Source of the DNA: Marinospirillum alkalitolerans
GTDB lineage: Bacteria; Pseudomonadota; Gammaproteobacteria; Pseudomonadales; Halomonadaceae
Direction of reading: 5' to 3'
DNA: 64,000 bases
NCBI RefSeq assembly: GCF_045055655.1
Contig: NZ_JBANFI010000004.1
Coordinates: forward strand, 310,001 to 374,000
Of this stretch, positions 6,422 to 15,902 are shown one piece after another (position 1 is the stretch's first letter; every line of letters starts with the position of its first letter). The notes under the pieces are model-generated. The model did no database searches and was not told the DNA's origin. It worked only from the letters and a program-made list of their open reading frames with translations. A program made the translations under genes and the position numbers.

Positions 6422-9208
6422 ATGCGATCCTCATTGATTTATCTGCTCTACCCACCCAGTGCTGCGCGTGCGCAACTCAAGAACTGCCTTGTGCAACAGG
6501 GCTATCAGGTCAACATCTTTGATTCACCAGAACAACTGACAGCGCAACACATCAGCCATTCGCCTTGCTGTGCACTGCTCAGCGCCTGGCTCCCCTCTAC
6601 TTTGGCATTGAACTGGCAAGATTTATGGCAGGCACCGCCATCCTTTATCTTATTCAGCGACCAAGAAGATCTGAACAGTCGTTTACAGGCACTGAGATCC
6701 GGTGTCGCACTGGTTTTGCCAGCAGTACCCGATCCTGACTCACTGCTGTCCTCTCTTGCAGCACTGCTCAATACTGCGACAGCCTACCGCGTACTGGTCG
6801 TCGATGATGATGATCTACAGCTGCAGATTTTTTCTTATCTCCTTAAGCGTGCTGGGCTTGAAGTGCGTACCTTGCAGCAGCCACTCGAATTTCTGACGGC
6901 TTACCAAGAGTTCCAACCTGATGTGGTCTTGCTGGATATGCACATGCCACAAGCCACAGGATTAGAGCTGGCTAAAATCCTGAACAGTCAACTCGGTATC
7001 GCGCGCAGTAGTATTATTTTTCTTTCAGCAGAAACAGATCCAGAAACCCAGCTTGCTGCACTCGCAGCGGGTGCTGAAGACTATATTGTGAAACCACCCC
7101 AGCCAGAAGAGCTAGTGGCTCGGGTGAGGCTGCGCGCTCAAACAGCACGCCGACTCAAGCAAATGCACCAACACCTTGAGCAGCGCCGCCTCACCTATCA
7201 GCGCCTTTCTCAAGACCGTGAGCGTGAGCATGAGGCCATCAATCGCCATGCCATTGTCAGCGTTGCCGATCCACAAGGACGCATCACCTATGTCAATCAG
7301 CGCTTTTGCCACATCTCGGGATACCAAGAGCAGGAGTTACTTGGCCAGAATCACCGCATCCTCAAATCAACACGTCACTCGGCTGATTTTTATCATGCGA
7401 TGTGGTCCCAGATACGCTCAGGGCAGGTCTGGCAAGGCGAAGTCTGTAATCAACGCCGTGATGGGAATGAATATTGGGTTGAATCCACAATCATCCCGTT
7501 TTTTGATGATGAAGGCCGTATCAAAGAATATGTATCGATCCGCACCGATATCACACGACTCAAGGAGATAGAGTGTCAGCTGAAAGACGCAGAACAACAG
7601 CAGCGTCAACTAGCTTGGGAGCGGGGTGAGCGGGTCAAAGAATCCCTATGCCTTGCCAATATTATGCGCCTGCTCGCCAATGAAGCCCTGACACAAGAGC
7701 AGGTTTTTCAGCAGTTGGTCAAGCTGATTCCACAAGGCTGGCAATATCCTGAACACACCTCAGCCTATCTGACTTTTGCGCAGAGTGACGACACCAGCCC
7801 TGCTTTTTGCGCTACCGCTCAGCAGATGAGCAGCAGTAGAACCTGGGTCGATCTGAATGGAAACACACAAAGCCTACAGCTTCTGATTGCGCTTGATGCA
7901 GCCGCCATCACTGCACAGCCACCTTTTTTAGCGCAGGAGTACAAACTACTCGATCAGATTCTTGATCAACTCATCCAGACCCTTGGGCGTCGCCAAGATC
8001 GTGTCGCGCTGATCGCGGCCAAAAAAGAAGCCGATCAAGCCAATAAGGCGAAATCGAATTTTCTTTCCAGCATGAGTCACGAACTGCGCACACCCATGAA
8101 TGCTATTTTGGGCTTTGCACAGATGCTCGAAGCCGATGACGCACTTGATGAAGATCAGCGTGATAGCGCGCATGAAATCACCCGAGCTGGCCGCCATCTG
8201 CTGTCATTAATTAATGAAGTGCTCGATCTGGCAAAAGTTGAGGCTGGAAAAATCAGTATTTCATTGGAGCAGGTGGCCATCAGCGAAGTTGTTGACGAGG
8301 TCTTGGCGCTGCTCACTCCCTTAGCTCAGCAAAAAAAGATCCAGCTGCATGGCTTACAAGAGGGAAGTGAACCAGTTTCTTGGACAGTCCAAGCTGACCG
8401 GGTGCGTCTCAAGCAGGTACTACTGAACCTCGGCTCTAATGCTATTAAATACAACCATCCAGAAGGTGAAGTCTGGTTTGAGGCGCTCAGCCAAGATAAC
8501 GAGATTCAGATACAAGTCCGCGATACAGGCTATGGGATCAGTACCGCAGATCTTGCCAAACTTGGTCAGCCTTTTCAGCGTTTAGAAGCGGAAAGCACCA
8601 GCGTCGAGGGCACCGGCATCGGGTTGACGATTTCTCGCAAACTGGTGCAGTTGATGCAAGGCACATCGGGTGTGACTAGCCAGCTTGGCGCAGGCTCAAC
8701 CTTCTGGCTCCGTTTACCCAAGGCCCAGAAGCCAAGCGCAACACAACAAATGGATTCACTGAAAGACGAGCCAGCGACAAGCTCTGCCCATGCACTGAAT
8801 ACTCCTGTTCAGCGCAGCGTTCTTGCTCAGCCACACATTCTCTCCATTGATGACAACCCTGCAAATCTGAAGCTGGTCGAACAGCTGCTGAAAAAACGTG
8901 GCTATCAAGTCACCTCAGCCCCTGGGGCCAGTTTGGGACTGGAGCTGGCACTGGCCTGCCAACCGGATCTGGTATTAATGGATATCAATATGCCGGAGAT
9001 GGATGGATTTGCTCTGTTTTCCGTTTTTCAAACCCATGCTCAACTCAAATCCATCCCCGTGATTGCCGTCAGCGCCAATGCTCAGCCGCGCGATATGCAG
9101 CGAGGTTTAGATGCTGGGTTCAGCGCTTACTTAACCAAGCCACTGCATCCGCAGCAACTCTATAGCACTATCAACGCTTACCTACCGCAGGAGTCTCCAT
9201 GCCTCTAA
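6422..9208 (+). CDS. hybrid sensor histidine kinase with pseudo-receiver, receiver, PAS and C-terminal receiver
   Basis: 928 residues, no membrane segment. Residues 1-118 have receiver-like length and strand pattern but no phosphoacceptor Asp or Lys at the expected places, so this looks like a pseudo-receiver. A true receiver follows (about 122-240; Asp172, Lys224), then a PAS domain (about 270-385), a divergent GAF-like stretch (about 400-520), HisKA with His553 (MSHELRTPMNAI), HATPase (about 650-770; GTGIGL) and a last receiver (about 810-925; LMDINMPEMDG). It lacks an Hpt domain; a free Hpt protein is encoded at 11060. No clear Shine-Dalgarno lies before the ATG. Its stop overlaps the start of the HD-GYP gene by 10 bases, indicating an operon. 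Confidence 0.9.
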   Translation: MRSSLIYLLYPPSAARAQLKNCLVQQGYQVNIFDSPEQLTAQHISHSPCCALLSAWLPSTLALNWQDLWQAPPSFILFSDQEDLNSRLQALRSGVALVLPAVPDPDSLLSSLAALLNTATAYRVLVVDDDDLQLQIFSYLLKRAGLEVRTLQQPLEFLTAYQEFQPDVVLLDMHMPQATGLELAKILNSQLGIARSSIIFLSAETDPETQLAALAAGAEDYIVKPPQPEELVARVRLRAQTARRLKQMHQHLEQRRLTYQRLSQDREREHEAINRHAIVSVADPQGRITYVNQRFCHISGYQEQELLGQNHRILKSTRHSADFYHAMWSQIRSGQVWQGEVCNQRRDGNEYWVESTIIPFFDDEGRIKEYVSIRTDITRLKEIECQLKDAEQQQRQLAWERGERVKESLCLANIMRLLANEALTQEQVFQQLVKLIPQGWQYPEHTSAYLTFAQSDDTSPAFCATAQQMSSSRTWVDLNGNTQSLQLLIALDAAAITAQPPFLAQEYKLLDQILDQLIQTLGRRQDRVALIAAKKEADQANKAKSNFLSSMSHELRTPMNAILGFAQMLEADDALDEDQRDSAHEITRAGRHLLSLINEVLDLAKVEAGKISISLEQVAISEVVDEVLALLTPLAQQKKIQLHGLQEGSEPVSWTVQADRVRLKQVLLNLGSNAIKYNHPEGEVWFEALSQDNEIQIQVRDTGYGISTADLAKLGQPFQRLEAESTSVEGTGIGLTISRKLVQLMQGTSGVTSQLGAGSTFWLRLPKAQKPSATQQMDSLKDEPATSSAHALNTPVQRSVLAQPHILSIDDNPANLKLVEQLLKKRGYQVTSAPGASLGLELALACQPDLVLMDINMPEMDGFALFSVFQTHAQLKSIPVIAVSANAQPRDMQRGLDAGFSAYLTKPLHPQQLYSTINAYLPQESPCL

Positions 9209-10272
9209 CCAGCCATTTCCAGCAAGCAGGTATTTTGATGGTCGATGACGAGCCGGTGAACCTGAAGCTTTTACAAAAGATGTTGAGCGCACAAGGTTAT
9301 CAATCTCTGATCTCGATCACCGATCCACGCCAGGTGTTAGAGGCTTATCAAGCTGAACGGCCCAGTCTGATTTTACTGGACATTAATATGCCGCATTTGG
9401 ATGGTTTTCAGGTGATGGAACAGCTCAAAGCTCTGGATGATCCCTTGCTGCCCCCAATCGTGATTCTGACCGCACAACAGAGCCAGGATTATCTTTTGCG
9501 TGCTCTTTCTCTCGGTGCACGCGATTTTTTGACCAAACCCTTTGATCGCACCGAGCTTTTGATGCGCGTGCGTAATCAACTTGAAGTCCATCAGGCACAA
9601 TTACTACTCCATGACCAGAAGAGCTATCTAGAGCAAGAGGTCAAAAGGCGCACAGCAGAGCTTCACCAAACGCGCAAAGAAGTGATCCGACGCTTAGGTC
9701 GCGCGGCTGAGTTTCGTGATAACGAGACAGGCTTTCATATTGTGCGCATGAGTAAATACTCTGCCATTTTGGCCAAGAGCCTTGGCTGGAATGCTGAAGA
9801 GTGTGACCTGCTGCTGAATGCCAGCCCAATGCATGATATCGGCAAAATTGGTATTCCTGATCATATCTTGCAAAAACCTGGCAAGCTGACCGCCGAAGAA
9901 TGGCAGATCATGCAACAACATGCTGCAATCGGGGCGACGCTACTGGCTGATGACCCCTCCCCCTTATTTCAGCTCGCGCAAGAAGTGGCGGCCACCCATC
10001 ACGAAAAATACAATGGTCAGGGCTACCCTAAAGGACTCAAGGGGGAAGAGATTCCTTTATCAGGACGCATTGTGGCTGTTGCGGATGTCTTTGATGCCTT
10101 AACCTCAACCCGCCCCTATAAAAAAGCCTGGTCAAATGAGGAGGCCATCGCACTGATTCAAAGCGAGGCCGGTGCTCACTTTGACCCTGAAGTGGTCAAG
10201 CACTTTATGCACTGCTTACCAAAGATTCTCGCCGTACAAGCACAGTATCAAGAAACAGCTTCTGCCTTGTGA
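9199..10272 (+). CDS. response regulator with HD-GYP phosphodiesterase domain (RpfG-type)
   Basis: 357 residues. The receiver (about 10-130) has Asp61 and Lys113. A coiled linker (about 138-165) leads to an HD-GYP domain with the metal-binding HD at 212-213 (MHDIGKIGIPD), HHEKYNGQGYP at 267-277 and VADVFDALTSTRPYK. All residues expected for c-di-GMP hydrolysis are present. It overlaps the upstream kinase by 10 bases and is its likely phosphorylation target, which would tie the kinase to c-di-GMP breakdown. Its 3' end overlaps the convergent OmpR-type gene by 25 bases. Confidence 0.92.
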   Translation: MPLTSHFQQAGILMVDDEPVNLKLLQKMLSAQGYQSLISITDPRQVLEAYQAERPSLILLDINMPHLDGFQVMEQLKALDDPLLPPIVILTAQQSQDYLLRALSLGARDFLTKPFDRTELLMRVRNQLEVHQAQLLLHDQKSYLEQEVKRRTAELHQTRKEVIRRLGRAAEFRDNETGFHIVRMSKYSAILAKSLGWNAEECDLLLNASPMHDIGKIGIPDHILQKPGKLTAEEWQIMQQHAAIGATLLADDPSPLFQLAQEVAATHHEKYNGQGYPKGLKGEEIPLSGRIVAVADVFDALTSTRPYKKAWSNEEAIALIQSEAGAHFDPEVVKHFMHCLPKILAVQAQYQETASAL

Positions 10273-10955
10273 TAAAAAACAAAACGATAGCCTTGAGCAT
10301 AGTGATTGACGACATCTCCTAAGGGTGGCGTCATCAAAGAGAGCTTTTTGCGTAAGCGGCTAATAGCCAAATCCAGCGCACGGCCTTGATGCGCTTTTTC
10401 ACTATCGCCCCATAGACTATCAGCCAGCTCTTCACGACTGAAAAGGCAATCTGAGGAATGGAGAAAAAGTTGCATCAAACGGCATTCAGAGGTCGTGAGC
10501 TTGACGTCTTGTCCACGAAAGTTCAGCGTCAGCGTGGCAGCATCGAGGCTCATCTCTTTATGGGGTGCCTGTAGATCAACCGGCTGATGACGACGCATCA
10601 CCGCATAGACTCGTGCCAGAAGGACCGTTTTGCTCAAAGGCTTGGAAATAAAATCATCCGCACCTGAGTGCAAAGCCTGCGCTAGCTCGTTTTCATGCTG
10701 AAGGCGGGTCATAAAAATAATCGGTGGGCGCTGTACTTGTTGCGCTAAAAGCTGAACCAGATCTAGACCGCTCATACCAGGTAAAAACCAGTCTACAAGG
10801 ATCAGATCAAAAGTCTGTCCCTTTTCTTGAGCCGCTATAAATAACTCAGCAGACACAAACAAACTGGCCTGATAACCTAAAGACTTGATCCAGCTGGCCA
10901 CTAACCTCGCTTGATCAAGATCATCTTCAACTATCGCAGCACACAGCATATCCAT
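10248..10955 (-). CDS. OmpR/PhoB-family response regulator
   Basis: 235 residues. The N-terminal receiver (about 4-120) has acidic EDD, phosphoacceptor Asp55 (ILVDWFLPGMSG) and Lys in ISKPLSK. The C-terminal winged-helix domain (about 135-230) carries the trans_reg_C pattern (LTTSECRLMQLFL, SREELADSLWG, RALDLAISRLRKKL). It acts as a DNA-binding transcription factor. No histidine kinase lies on the same strand beside it, so it may be fed through the Hpt protein or the hybrid kinase across the cluster. AAGG lies shortly before the ATG at 10955. Confidence 0.9.
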   Translation of the reverse strand: MDMLCAAIVEDDLDQARLVASWIKSLGYQASLFVSAELFIAAQEKGQTFDLILVDWFLPGMSGLDLVQLLAQQVQRPPIIFMTRLQHENELAQALHSGADDFISKPLSKTVLLARVYAVMRRHQPVDLQAPHKEMSLDAATLTLNFRGQDVKLTTSECRLMQLFLHSSDCLFSREELADSLWGDSEKAHQGRALDLAISRLRKKLSLMTPPLGDVVNHYAQGYRFVFYHKAEAVS

Positions 10956-11059
10956 GCATCCTTAGCAATCAGGCAAAAAAAACCCTTGTATTCTATCAGG
11001 TTTTTATTGCCGCTACTGATCTAACTCGACTCACAGCCAAGATTGAGCAAGAGAAGCCC

Positions 11060-11368
11060 ATGTATACAGACCCTGAATTTCTTATGCTTCAAAAAATGAT
11101 GGTCGATCGACTCCCAGAACGCCAACAGCAGATAGAGCAGGCTTGGCAAAACTGGCAGGAGCAACCTCATCAAGTCACAACACAGGATCAGCTGGTCTCT
11201 TATATCCATCAGCTTGCCGGTGCAGCGGGCAGTTATCAGCTGAGCCATTTATACCAAGCCGCAAAGGCTTGTGAGGATGCCCTTAAAAATCACACCGACA
11301 AGGAGAAGGTTCACCTTGCTTATACAAGACTCATCGCTGAATTAAAAGCACTGAGTTCAACCCCATAG
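11060..11368 (+). CDS. stand-alone Hpt (histidine phosphotransfer) protein
   Basis: 102 residues, all helical, with the Hpt signature YIHQLAGAAGSY around residue 50 (His50 the predicted phosphorylation site, followed by the usual Lys/Ala-Gly-Ala pattern). Such proteins pass phosphate from the receiver of a hybrid kinase to a final response regulator. The hybrid kinase at 6422 lacks an Hpt domain and two response regulators lie between, so a relay is plausible. AAGAGAAG precedes the ATG. The 3' end overlaps the convergent exonuclease gene by 12 bases. Confidence 0.85.
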   Translation: MYTDPEFLMLQKMMVDRLPERQQQIEQAWQNWQEQPHQVTTQDQLVSYIHQLAGAAGSYQLSHLYQAAKACEDALKNHTDKEKVHLAYTRLIAELKALSSTP

Positions 11369-12103
11369 CTCACTGATCTGGGTATCAGGATCAAAATGAT
11401 GGGCGATCTGCGCCTGAAAAAGCTCTGCCGTGGCCAGTGCATCCGTGAGTGCATGGTGGGCGCGATAACGCGGCAAACCATAGCGCGCGCGGCTGTCTGC
11501 CAATCGAATCGAGACAGGCTGGGATCGCCACCAGCGTGACCACCAGCGTTGCGGCGGCCGATGCCAACGTGCTTCGAGCGCCATCGTATCAATCATCGGA
11601 AACAATAGGGTTTCTTGAATTCTGGCTCTCAAGGCTTCAGCTAAAAAAGGGCGTTCTATCCCGCGATGATGCACCACCACCAGATGTCCGGCACAGGCTT
11701 GCAGCACATCCTCTAGGATACGATCCAGATCGGGGGCCTGCTGCACATCGGCATCCGTAATACCGTGCAGCACCACGGATTCTTGATTCAATCCACTCAG
11801 CGGTTTAACGATCCAATGACGTGCCTGTGCACAAAAAATACGCTGGCTATGAAAAGGAATCAGCCCAATGCTGACAATACTGTGCTTATGTGGATTCAGC
11901 CCTGTGGTTTCAAAATCCATCGCCACCAAAGGCACCTGATGCAAGGGCGTCTCAGGAGCCACCACTCCAGCCTGATAAAAGGCGCGTAAGCGAGGATCAC
12001 GCGCACTCTGGGCGGCTTGCTGATAAAAAGCAGGCCAATCTTGCGGTACATCTGCGGCTGCAGCCTCGGGATCACGCAGCTTTTTTGGATCAAGATAGAA
12101 CAT
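11357..12103 (-). CDS. DnaQ-like DEDDh 3'-5' exonuclease
   Basis: 248 residues. The exonuclease fold spans about 50-240: motif I MDFETTGLNPHKHSI, motif II around HHRGIERPFL (Glu where many relatives have Asp) and motif III HHALTDALATAE. These supply the DEDDh acidic residues for two-metal hydrolysis of single-strand 3' ends. The gene lies 15 bases downstream of the DUF294/CBS gene in the same direction, a pairing often seen in gammaproteobacteria next to acetate or solute transport genes. It is probably not the Pol III epsilon subunit, given the N-terminal extension and context. Confidence 0.88.
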   Translation of the reverse strand: MFYLDPKKLRDPEAAAADVPQDWPAFYQQAAQSARDPRLRAFYQAGVVAPETPLHQVPLVAMDFETTGLNPHKHSIVSIGLIPFHSQRIFCAQARHWIVKPLSGLNQESVVLHGITDADVQQAPDLDRILEDVLQACAGHLVVVHHRGIERPFLAEALRARIQETLLFPMIDTMALEARWHRPPQRWWSRWWRSQPVSIRLADSRARYGLPRYRAHHALTDALATAELFQAQIAHHFDPDTQISELWG

Positions 12104-12118
12104 CGCGCAGCTCTCTTT

Positions 12119-13969
12119 TTATAGCGGATAGCGGTATTTCAGAAACTTCTGCGCATGGCTTAAGATCTGAAAGGCATCCTTTAGATTCTTACGCTCAAAA
12201 TCAGAAAGGTTTTCTGGTGCGACATTATTATCTGGCTCCTGCCCTTCTTCGAGCGCCAGAGCCTGATGGCGTATCCTGACCATCGCGATTAATTCCAAGG
12301 CATCACGCAAATCAGGCCCACGGCCTGGGGGCAGAATATTGGCCTTAATCACATCCTGTAAACGATCAAAGGAATTTTGCGCATTCGAGCCCACTGTCAG
12401 CGCATGTACCCGTATCACATCGGCCACAGGCGCAGTACCACGGCGTTTGATATTAATCGAATCACGCTGCTTGCCATCTTTTTCCATGACAAAATCTTTA
12501 AAAAATCCCAAGGGTGGGGTGCGATTCAACGCATTGCGTGCCATGCAGGCCAGAAAGCGCGGATGACGTTGGGTCAGGCGCAGAATTTTGGTTTTCAATT
12601 GATCGGCCCATTCCACCTTGCCCCAAACACCATCCAGATCAAAGAAGATCGAGCTATGTAAGAGCGCTTCCGGTGAAGGGTGGGTAATCCAACGGGTAAA
12701 ATAGTCTTCCCAAACATGAATCGGCTGCCGCCAAGTGGGATTGGTCGCCATAATGCCACCCGTGCAGTAGCTATAACCGCAGGCAGCCAAGCCATCACAC
12801 ACAAACTTGGCCAGAGCGGCAAAATAGGCATCATGCTGTTTTGGATCAAAACGCGGGTCGAGCAACAAGGCATTGTCCTGATCAGTGACGATGGATTGCT
12901 CATCCCGCGCCATCGAGCCCAGCGCCAGAAAACAATAGGGCACTGGCGGTGGGCCGAGCTCCTGCTCAGCCAACTCAAGCAGGCGTTGCTTAAAGCTGCG
13001 CCCGATCACCGCCATCGCTGAGCCGATCATCTGCGAATTCGCATCTTCATTGACCATGCGCACAAAGCTGGCCTGCACATCGGCTTTCAAGCTCGCCAGC
13101 TCTTCAACGCTCTGCTGCCGAAAGATGCTGCTCACCACAAAAAGGCTGTTTTTGGTTTCATAGCGGATTAAATCAGCCAAGGCAATCACGCCCACAACCT
13201 TGCCATGACGCATCACCGGCAGGTGGTGGCGATTATGGCGCAGCATTTCCAACATGGCTTCAAAGACAAACTGACGCGCATCAATGGTGATCAAATTTTG
13301 TGACATAATCTTCGCAACAGGCACATCATAAGACAAGCCTTCGGCAATCAGCCGATTACGCAAATCCTTATCGGTGATAATTCCCACCACCTGCTCAACC
13401 CCTTCGGCAGTAATCAGCAGCGAAGAAACCCGCTCATCGCGCATCATCTGCGCCGCTTGCTGCACACTGGCCTGTTGATCGAGCATCACTGGCTCACGAC
13501 TGATCAGCCTGACCACACGCGAGGTCATCAGCTGGTTGGCATCCTCGCGGCGAGAAACCGCCTGACGCAGGCGCGTGCGATCTTCTACCTCAACCCCATC
13601 GGCAAACAGCTCGTACTGCTCAAAAAGCTGCGCAAATAAGGGCTCTGGGATCAAATACACCAGCGTATCTTCCAACGCCTGCACAGGAAAGCGCACCTTG
13701 CGATGGCGCAACAGACCAAATTCACCAAAGAAGCCGCCTTCACTCAGGCGGTTATACAAATCGCCATTACGACGAAAGACCTCTACTGCACCAGAGCGCA
13801 CCACATACAAGGCGTCTATTTCTTGGTTAAAGGTCAGGATCTGCGCGCCTTCTTTAAAGTAGGCAATCTCCACCTGCGCTGCGATCTCACCCAGCACTTC
13901 TTCCGGCAAAACATTAAACGGCGCATGAGCGCGCAAAAAATCGACGATTTCTAAATGCTCTACTTCCAT
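12119..13969 (-). CDS. cyclic-nucleotide-binding / CBS / DUF294 nucleotidyltransferase-like protein
   Basis: About 616 residues. A cNMP-binding domain lies at about 15-130 (FFGEFGLLRHRKVRFP), two CBS motifs at about 150-275 (SREPVMLDQQASV, IMSQNLITID), a DUF294 nucleotidyltransferase-like domain at about 300-440 (LGSMARDEQSIVTDQDNALL, with GS and DxD residues as in GlnD-type enzymes) and a DUF294 C-terminal helical domain. The family is a putative signal-transduction nucleotidyltransferase; its substrate is unknown. The upstream frame is open 41 more codons, but GAGGTGGGG before the ATG at 13969 and the start of homology support this start. It is in an operon with the exonuclease. Confidence 0.88.
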   Translation of the reverse strand: MEVEHLEIVDFLRAHAPFNVLPEEVLGEIAAQVEIAYFKEGAQILTFNQEIDALYVVRSGAVEVFRRNGDLYNRLSEGGFFGEFGLLRHRKVRFPVQALEDTLVYLIPEPLFAQLFEQYELFADGVEVEDRTRLRQAVSRREDANQLMTSRVVRLISREPVMLDQQASVQQAAQMMRDERVSSLLITAEGVEQVVGIITDKDLRNRLIAEGLSYDVPVAKIMSQNLITIDARQFVFEAMLEMLRHNRHHLPVMRHGKVVGVIALADLIRYETKNSLFVVSSIFRQQSVEELASLKADVQASFVRMVNEDANSQMIGSAMAVIGRSFKQRLLELAEQELGPPPVPYCFLALGSMARDEQSIVTDQDNALLLDPRFDPKQHDAYFAALAKFVCDGLAACGYSYCTGGIMATNPTWRQPIHVWEDYFTRWITHPSPEALLHSSIFFDLDGVWGKVEWADQLKTKILRLTQRHPRFLACMARNALNRTPPLGFFKDFVMEKDGKQRDSINIKRRGTAPVADVIRVHALTVGSNAQNSFDRLQDVIKANILPPGRGPDLRDALELIAMVRIRHQALALEEGQEPDNNVAPENLSDFERKNLKDAFQILSHAQKFLKYRYPL

Positions 13970-14051
13970 GCCCCACCTCAGGATGAGATGCACTGGCGGG
14001 TCGATATTGAGTGATGATGACCCAGCCCTGCACCCGCTACTTGAAAAGATC

Positions 14052-14080
14052 CAAAAACAAAGCGGAGCCTGATGCTCCGC
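14052..14080 (-). terminator. rho-independent terminator of the BCCT gene
   Basis: Read on the minus strand, GCGGAGC, a five-base loop and GCTCCGC form a 7-bp GC-rich stem followed by TTTGTTTTT. It lies 43 bases beyond the BCCT stop and before the DUF294 start. Confidence 0.8.
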
Positions 14081-14123
14081 CTGTCGTAACATGATGATCG
14101 ACCGTGTTGATCAGAGATTCGGT

Positions 14124-15776
14124 TCACACGGATCGAGGTTCACTGGCCAAGCCTTTCACGAGAGCCACACAAGACATCAGCAGCACCAGCGTGAACGGAA
14201 ACCCAGTGGATACGGCCATCGCCTGCAAAGCCACTAGGCCACCACCGAGAATCAGCGCAATCGCGACCAGGCCTTCAAAGGTACACCAGAAAACGCGCTG
14301 AGGTGTTGGTGCATTCACCTTACCGCCAGCGGCAATGGTATCAATCACCAAAGAGCCTGAATCAGACGAGGTAATAAAGAAGACCACGACCAGAACAATG
14401 GCAATAAAGGAAGTCACCTGCGCCCAAGGCAGCACATCTAGCATAGTAAAGAGCTGCAAAGGCAGGGCGACTGAAGCCGCATCCTGAAAGCCCGCCAAAT
14501 ATTGTGTAATCGCGGTGGTGCCAAAAACGGTCATCCACAAAACACAGGCTAAAGAAGGAATCAGCAGCACAGCAATCAGAAACTCACGCACTGTCCGCCC
14601 ACGCGAGACACGCGCAATAAACATCCCTACAAAAGGTGACCAGGAGATCCACCAAGCCCAATAGAAGGCCGTCCAGCCTTGAGAGAAGTTCACGTCTTCA
14701 CGCCCGACTGGATTGGCCAATGCAGGCAGGTATTGCAGATAGGCAAGCAGGTTATCGAAAAAGCCCGTCACGATAGCCAAGGTGGGGCCAACAATAATCA
14801 CAAACAGCATCAGCAAGGCGGCCAAGACCATATTGATCTCAGAGAGGCGTTTCACACCTGCCTCTAGCCCCGCCACGACTGAAACCAGAGCAATCAGAGT
14901 GATCCCAATCACCAGCAAAACTTCGGTCGTGTTGCCTTCGGGCAAGCCAAACAGGTAGTGCAGACCTGCGGCAGCTTGCGAGGCCCCCAGACCCAAGGAA
15001 GTCGCCAAACCAAAGAGCGTCGCCAATACCGCGAGAATATCAATCACATGCCCAGGCCAACCCCAAACACGCTCACCCAGCAAAGGATAAAAAACCGAGC
15101 GAATGGTCAGCGGCAACCCCTTGTTAAAAGAGAAGAGCGCCAAACCCAGCGCCAGCACGGCATAGATAGCCCAAGGATGCAAAGCCCAGTGATAAATCGT
15201 GGCCGCCATCCCAAGGCGTGTTGCTAACTCAGCATCACCACCTGCCGCACCCAAAGGAGCCCAATCGGTGCGCACACCATTTTCAAGGCTAGTGCCACCT
15301 AAGGCCGTTGAGAAATGCGATAAGGGTTCAGAGACCCCATAGAACATCAAGCCGATGCCCATGCCTGCCGCAAAAAGCATCGAGAACCAGCCCAGATAGC
15401 TAAAGTCAGGCGTGGCCTCAGTACCGCCTAAGCGCACGCGCCCTAAGGGGGAGAAGATCAGATAAAGACATAGCAAAACAAAAACGTTGGCGGCGCTAAT
15501 AAAAAACCAGTCCAAATTGGACGTTAGCCAACCACGCAGATCACCAAATAAAGGGGCGACCTGCTGTTGAAAAATCAAGGTGATCAGCACAAAGGCAATG
15601 ACCGCCAAGCCTGAAATAGCAAACACACGGTTATGGATATCGAGGCCAAAGGGCCCTACCTGAACCGCGATATTATCCTGTCCGATTTGATAATCCGTAT
15701 CGATGGGGTTCACCTTCCCATCAGGAATCATCGGATCCTTCTCAGCCTCTTGTGAGGGCTTTTGATCGTCTATCAT
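14124..15776 (-). CDS. BCCT-family choline/betaine/carnitine transporter
   Basis: About 550 residues with around 12 membrane segments. The BCCT hallmark is present: Trp-rich AFYWAWWISWSPFVGMFIAR in the predicted eighth helix, followed by ISRG-like RVSRGRTVREF. An earlier GMGIGLMFYGVSEP is also typical. These symporters take up glycine betaine, choline or related compounds with Na+ or H+ for osmoprotection. The tail after the last helix is short (ends SEPRSV), unlike the long regulatory tails of BetP or BetT, so osmotic control through the tail is not expected. The ATG at 15776 is preferred; an in-frame TTG lies two codons upstream. The osmolyte ABC transporter just upstream supports a compatible-solute role. 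Confidence 0.92.
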   Translation of the reverse strand: MIDDQKPSQEAEKDPMIPDGKVNPIDTDYQIGQDNIAVQVGPFGLDIHNRVFAISGLAVIAFVLITLIFQQQVAPLFGDLRGWLTSNLDWFFISAANVFVLLCLYLIFSPLGRVRLGGTEATPDFSYLGWFSMLFAAGMGIGLMFYGVSEPLSHFSTALGGTSLENGVRTDWAPLGAAGGDAELATRLGMAATIYHWALHPWAIYAVLALGLALFSFNKGLPLTIRSVFYPLLGERVWGWPGHVIDILAVLATLFGLATSLGLGASQAAAGLHYLFGLPEGNTTEVLLVIGITLIALVSVVAGLEAGVKRLSEINMVLAALLMLFVIIVGPTLAIVTGFFDNLLAYLQYLPALANPVGREDVNFSQGWTAFYWAWWISWSPFVGMFIARVSRGRTVREFLIAVLLIPSLACVLWMTVFGTTAITQYLAGFQDAASVALPLQLFTMLDVLPWAQVTSFIAIVLVVVFFITSSDSGSLVIDTIAAGGKVNAPTPQRVFWCTFEGLVAIALILGGGLVALQAMAVSTGFPFTLVLLMSCVALVKGLASEPRSV

Positions 15777-15902
15777 CGTCAAATAGGCTCCATTTTAGCT
15801 TTAAAAACATCATTTTCTATTGATGTGTCTTTTTTACCCTACAGCATTCTCTTCTGCTTCGCCAGTCAACTACCGAGACCGACCACAGCCTGAGACCAGG
15901 TT

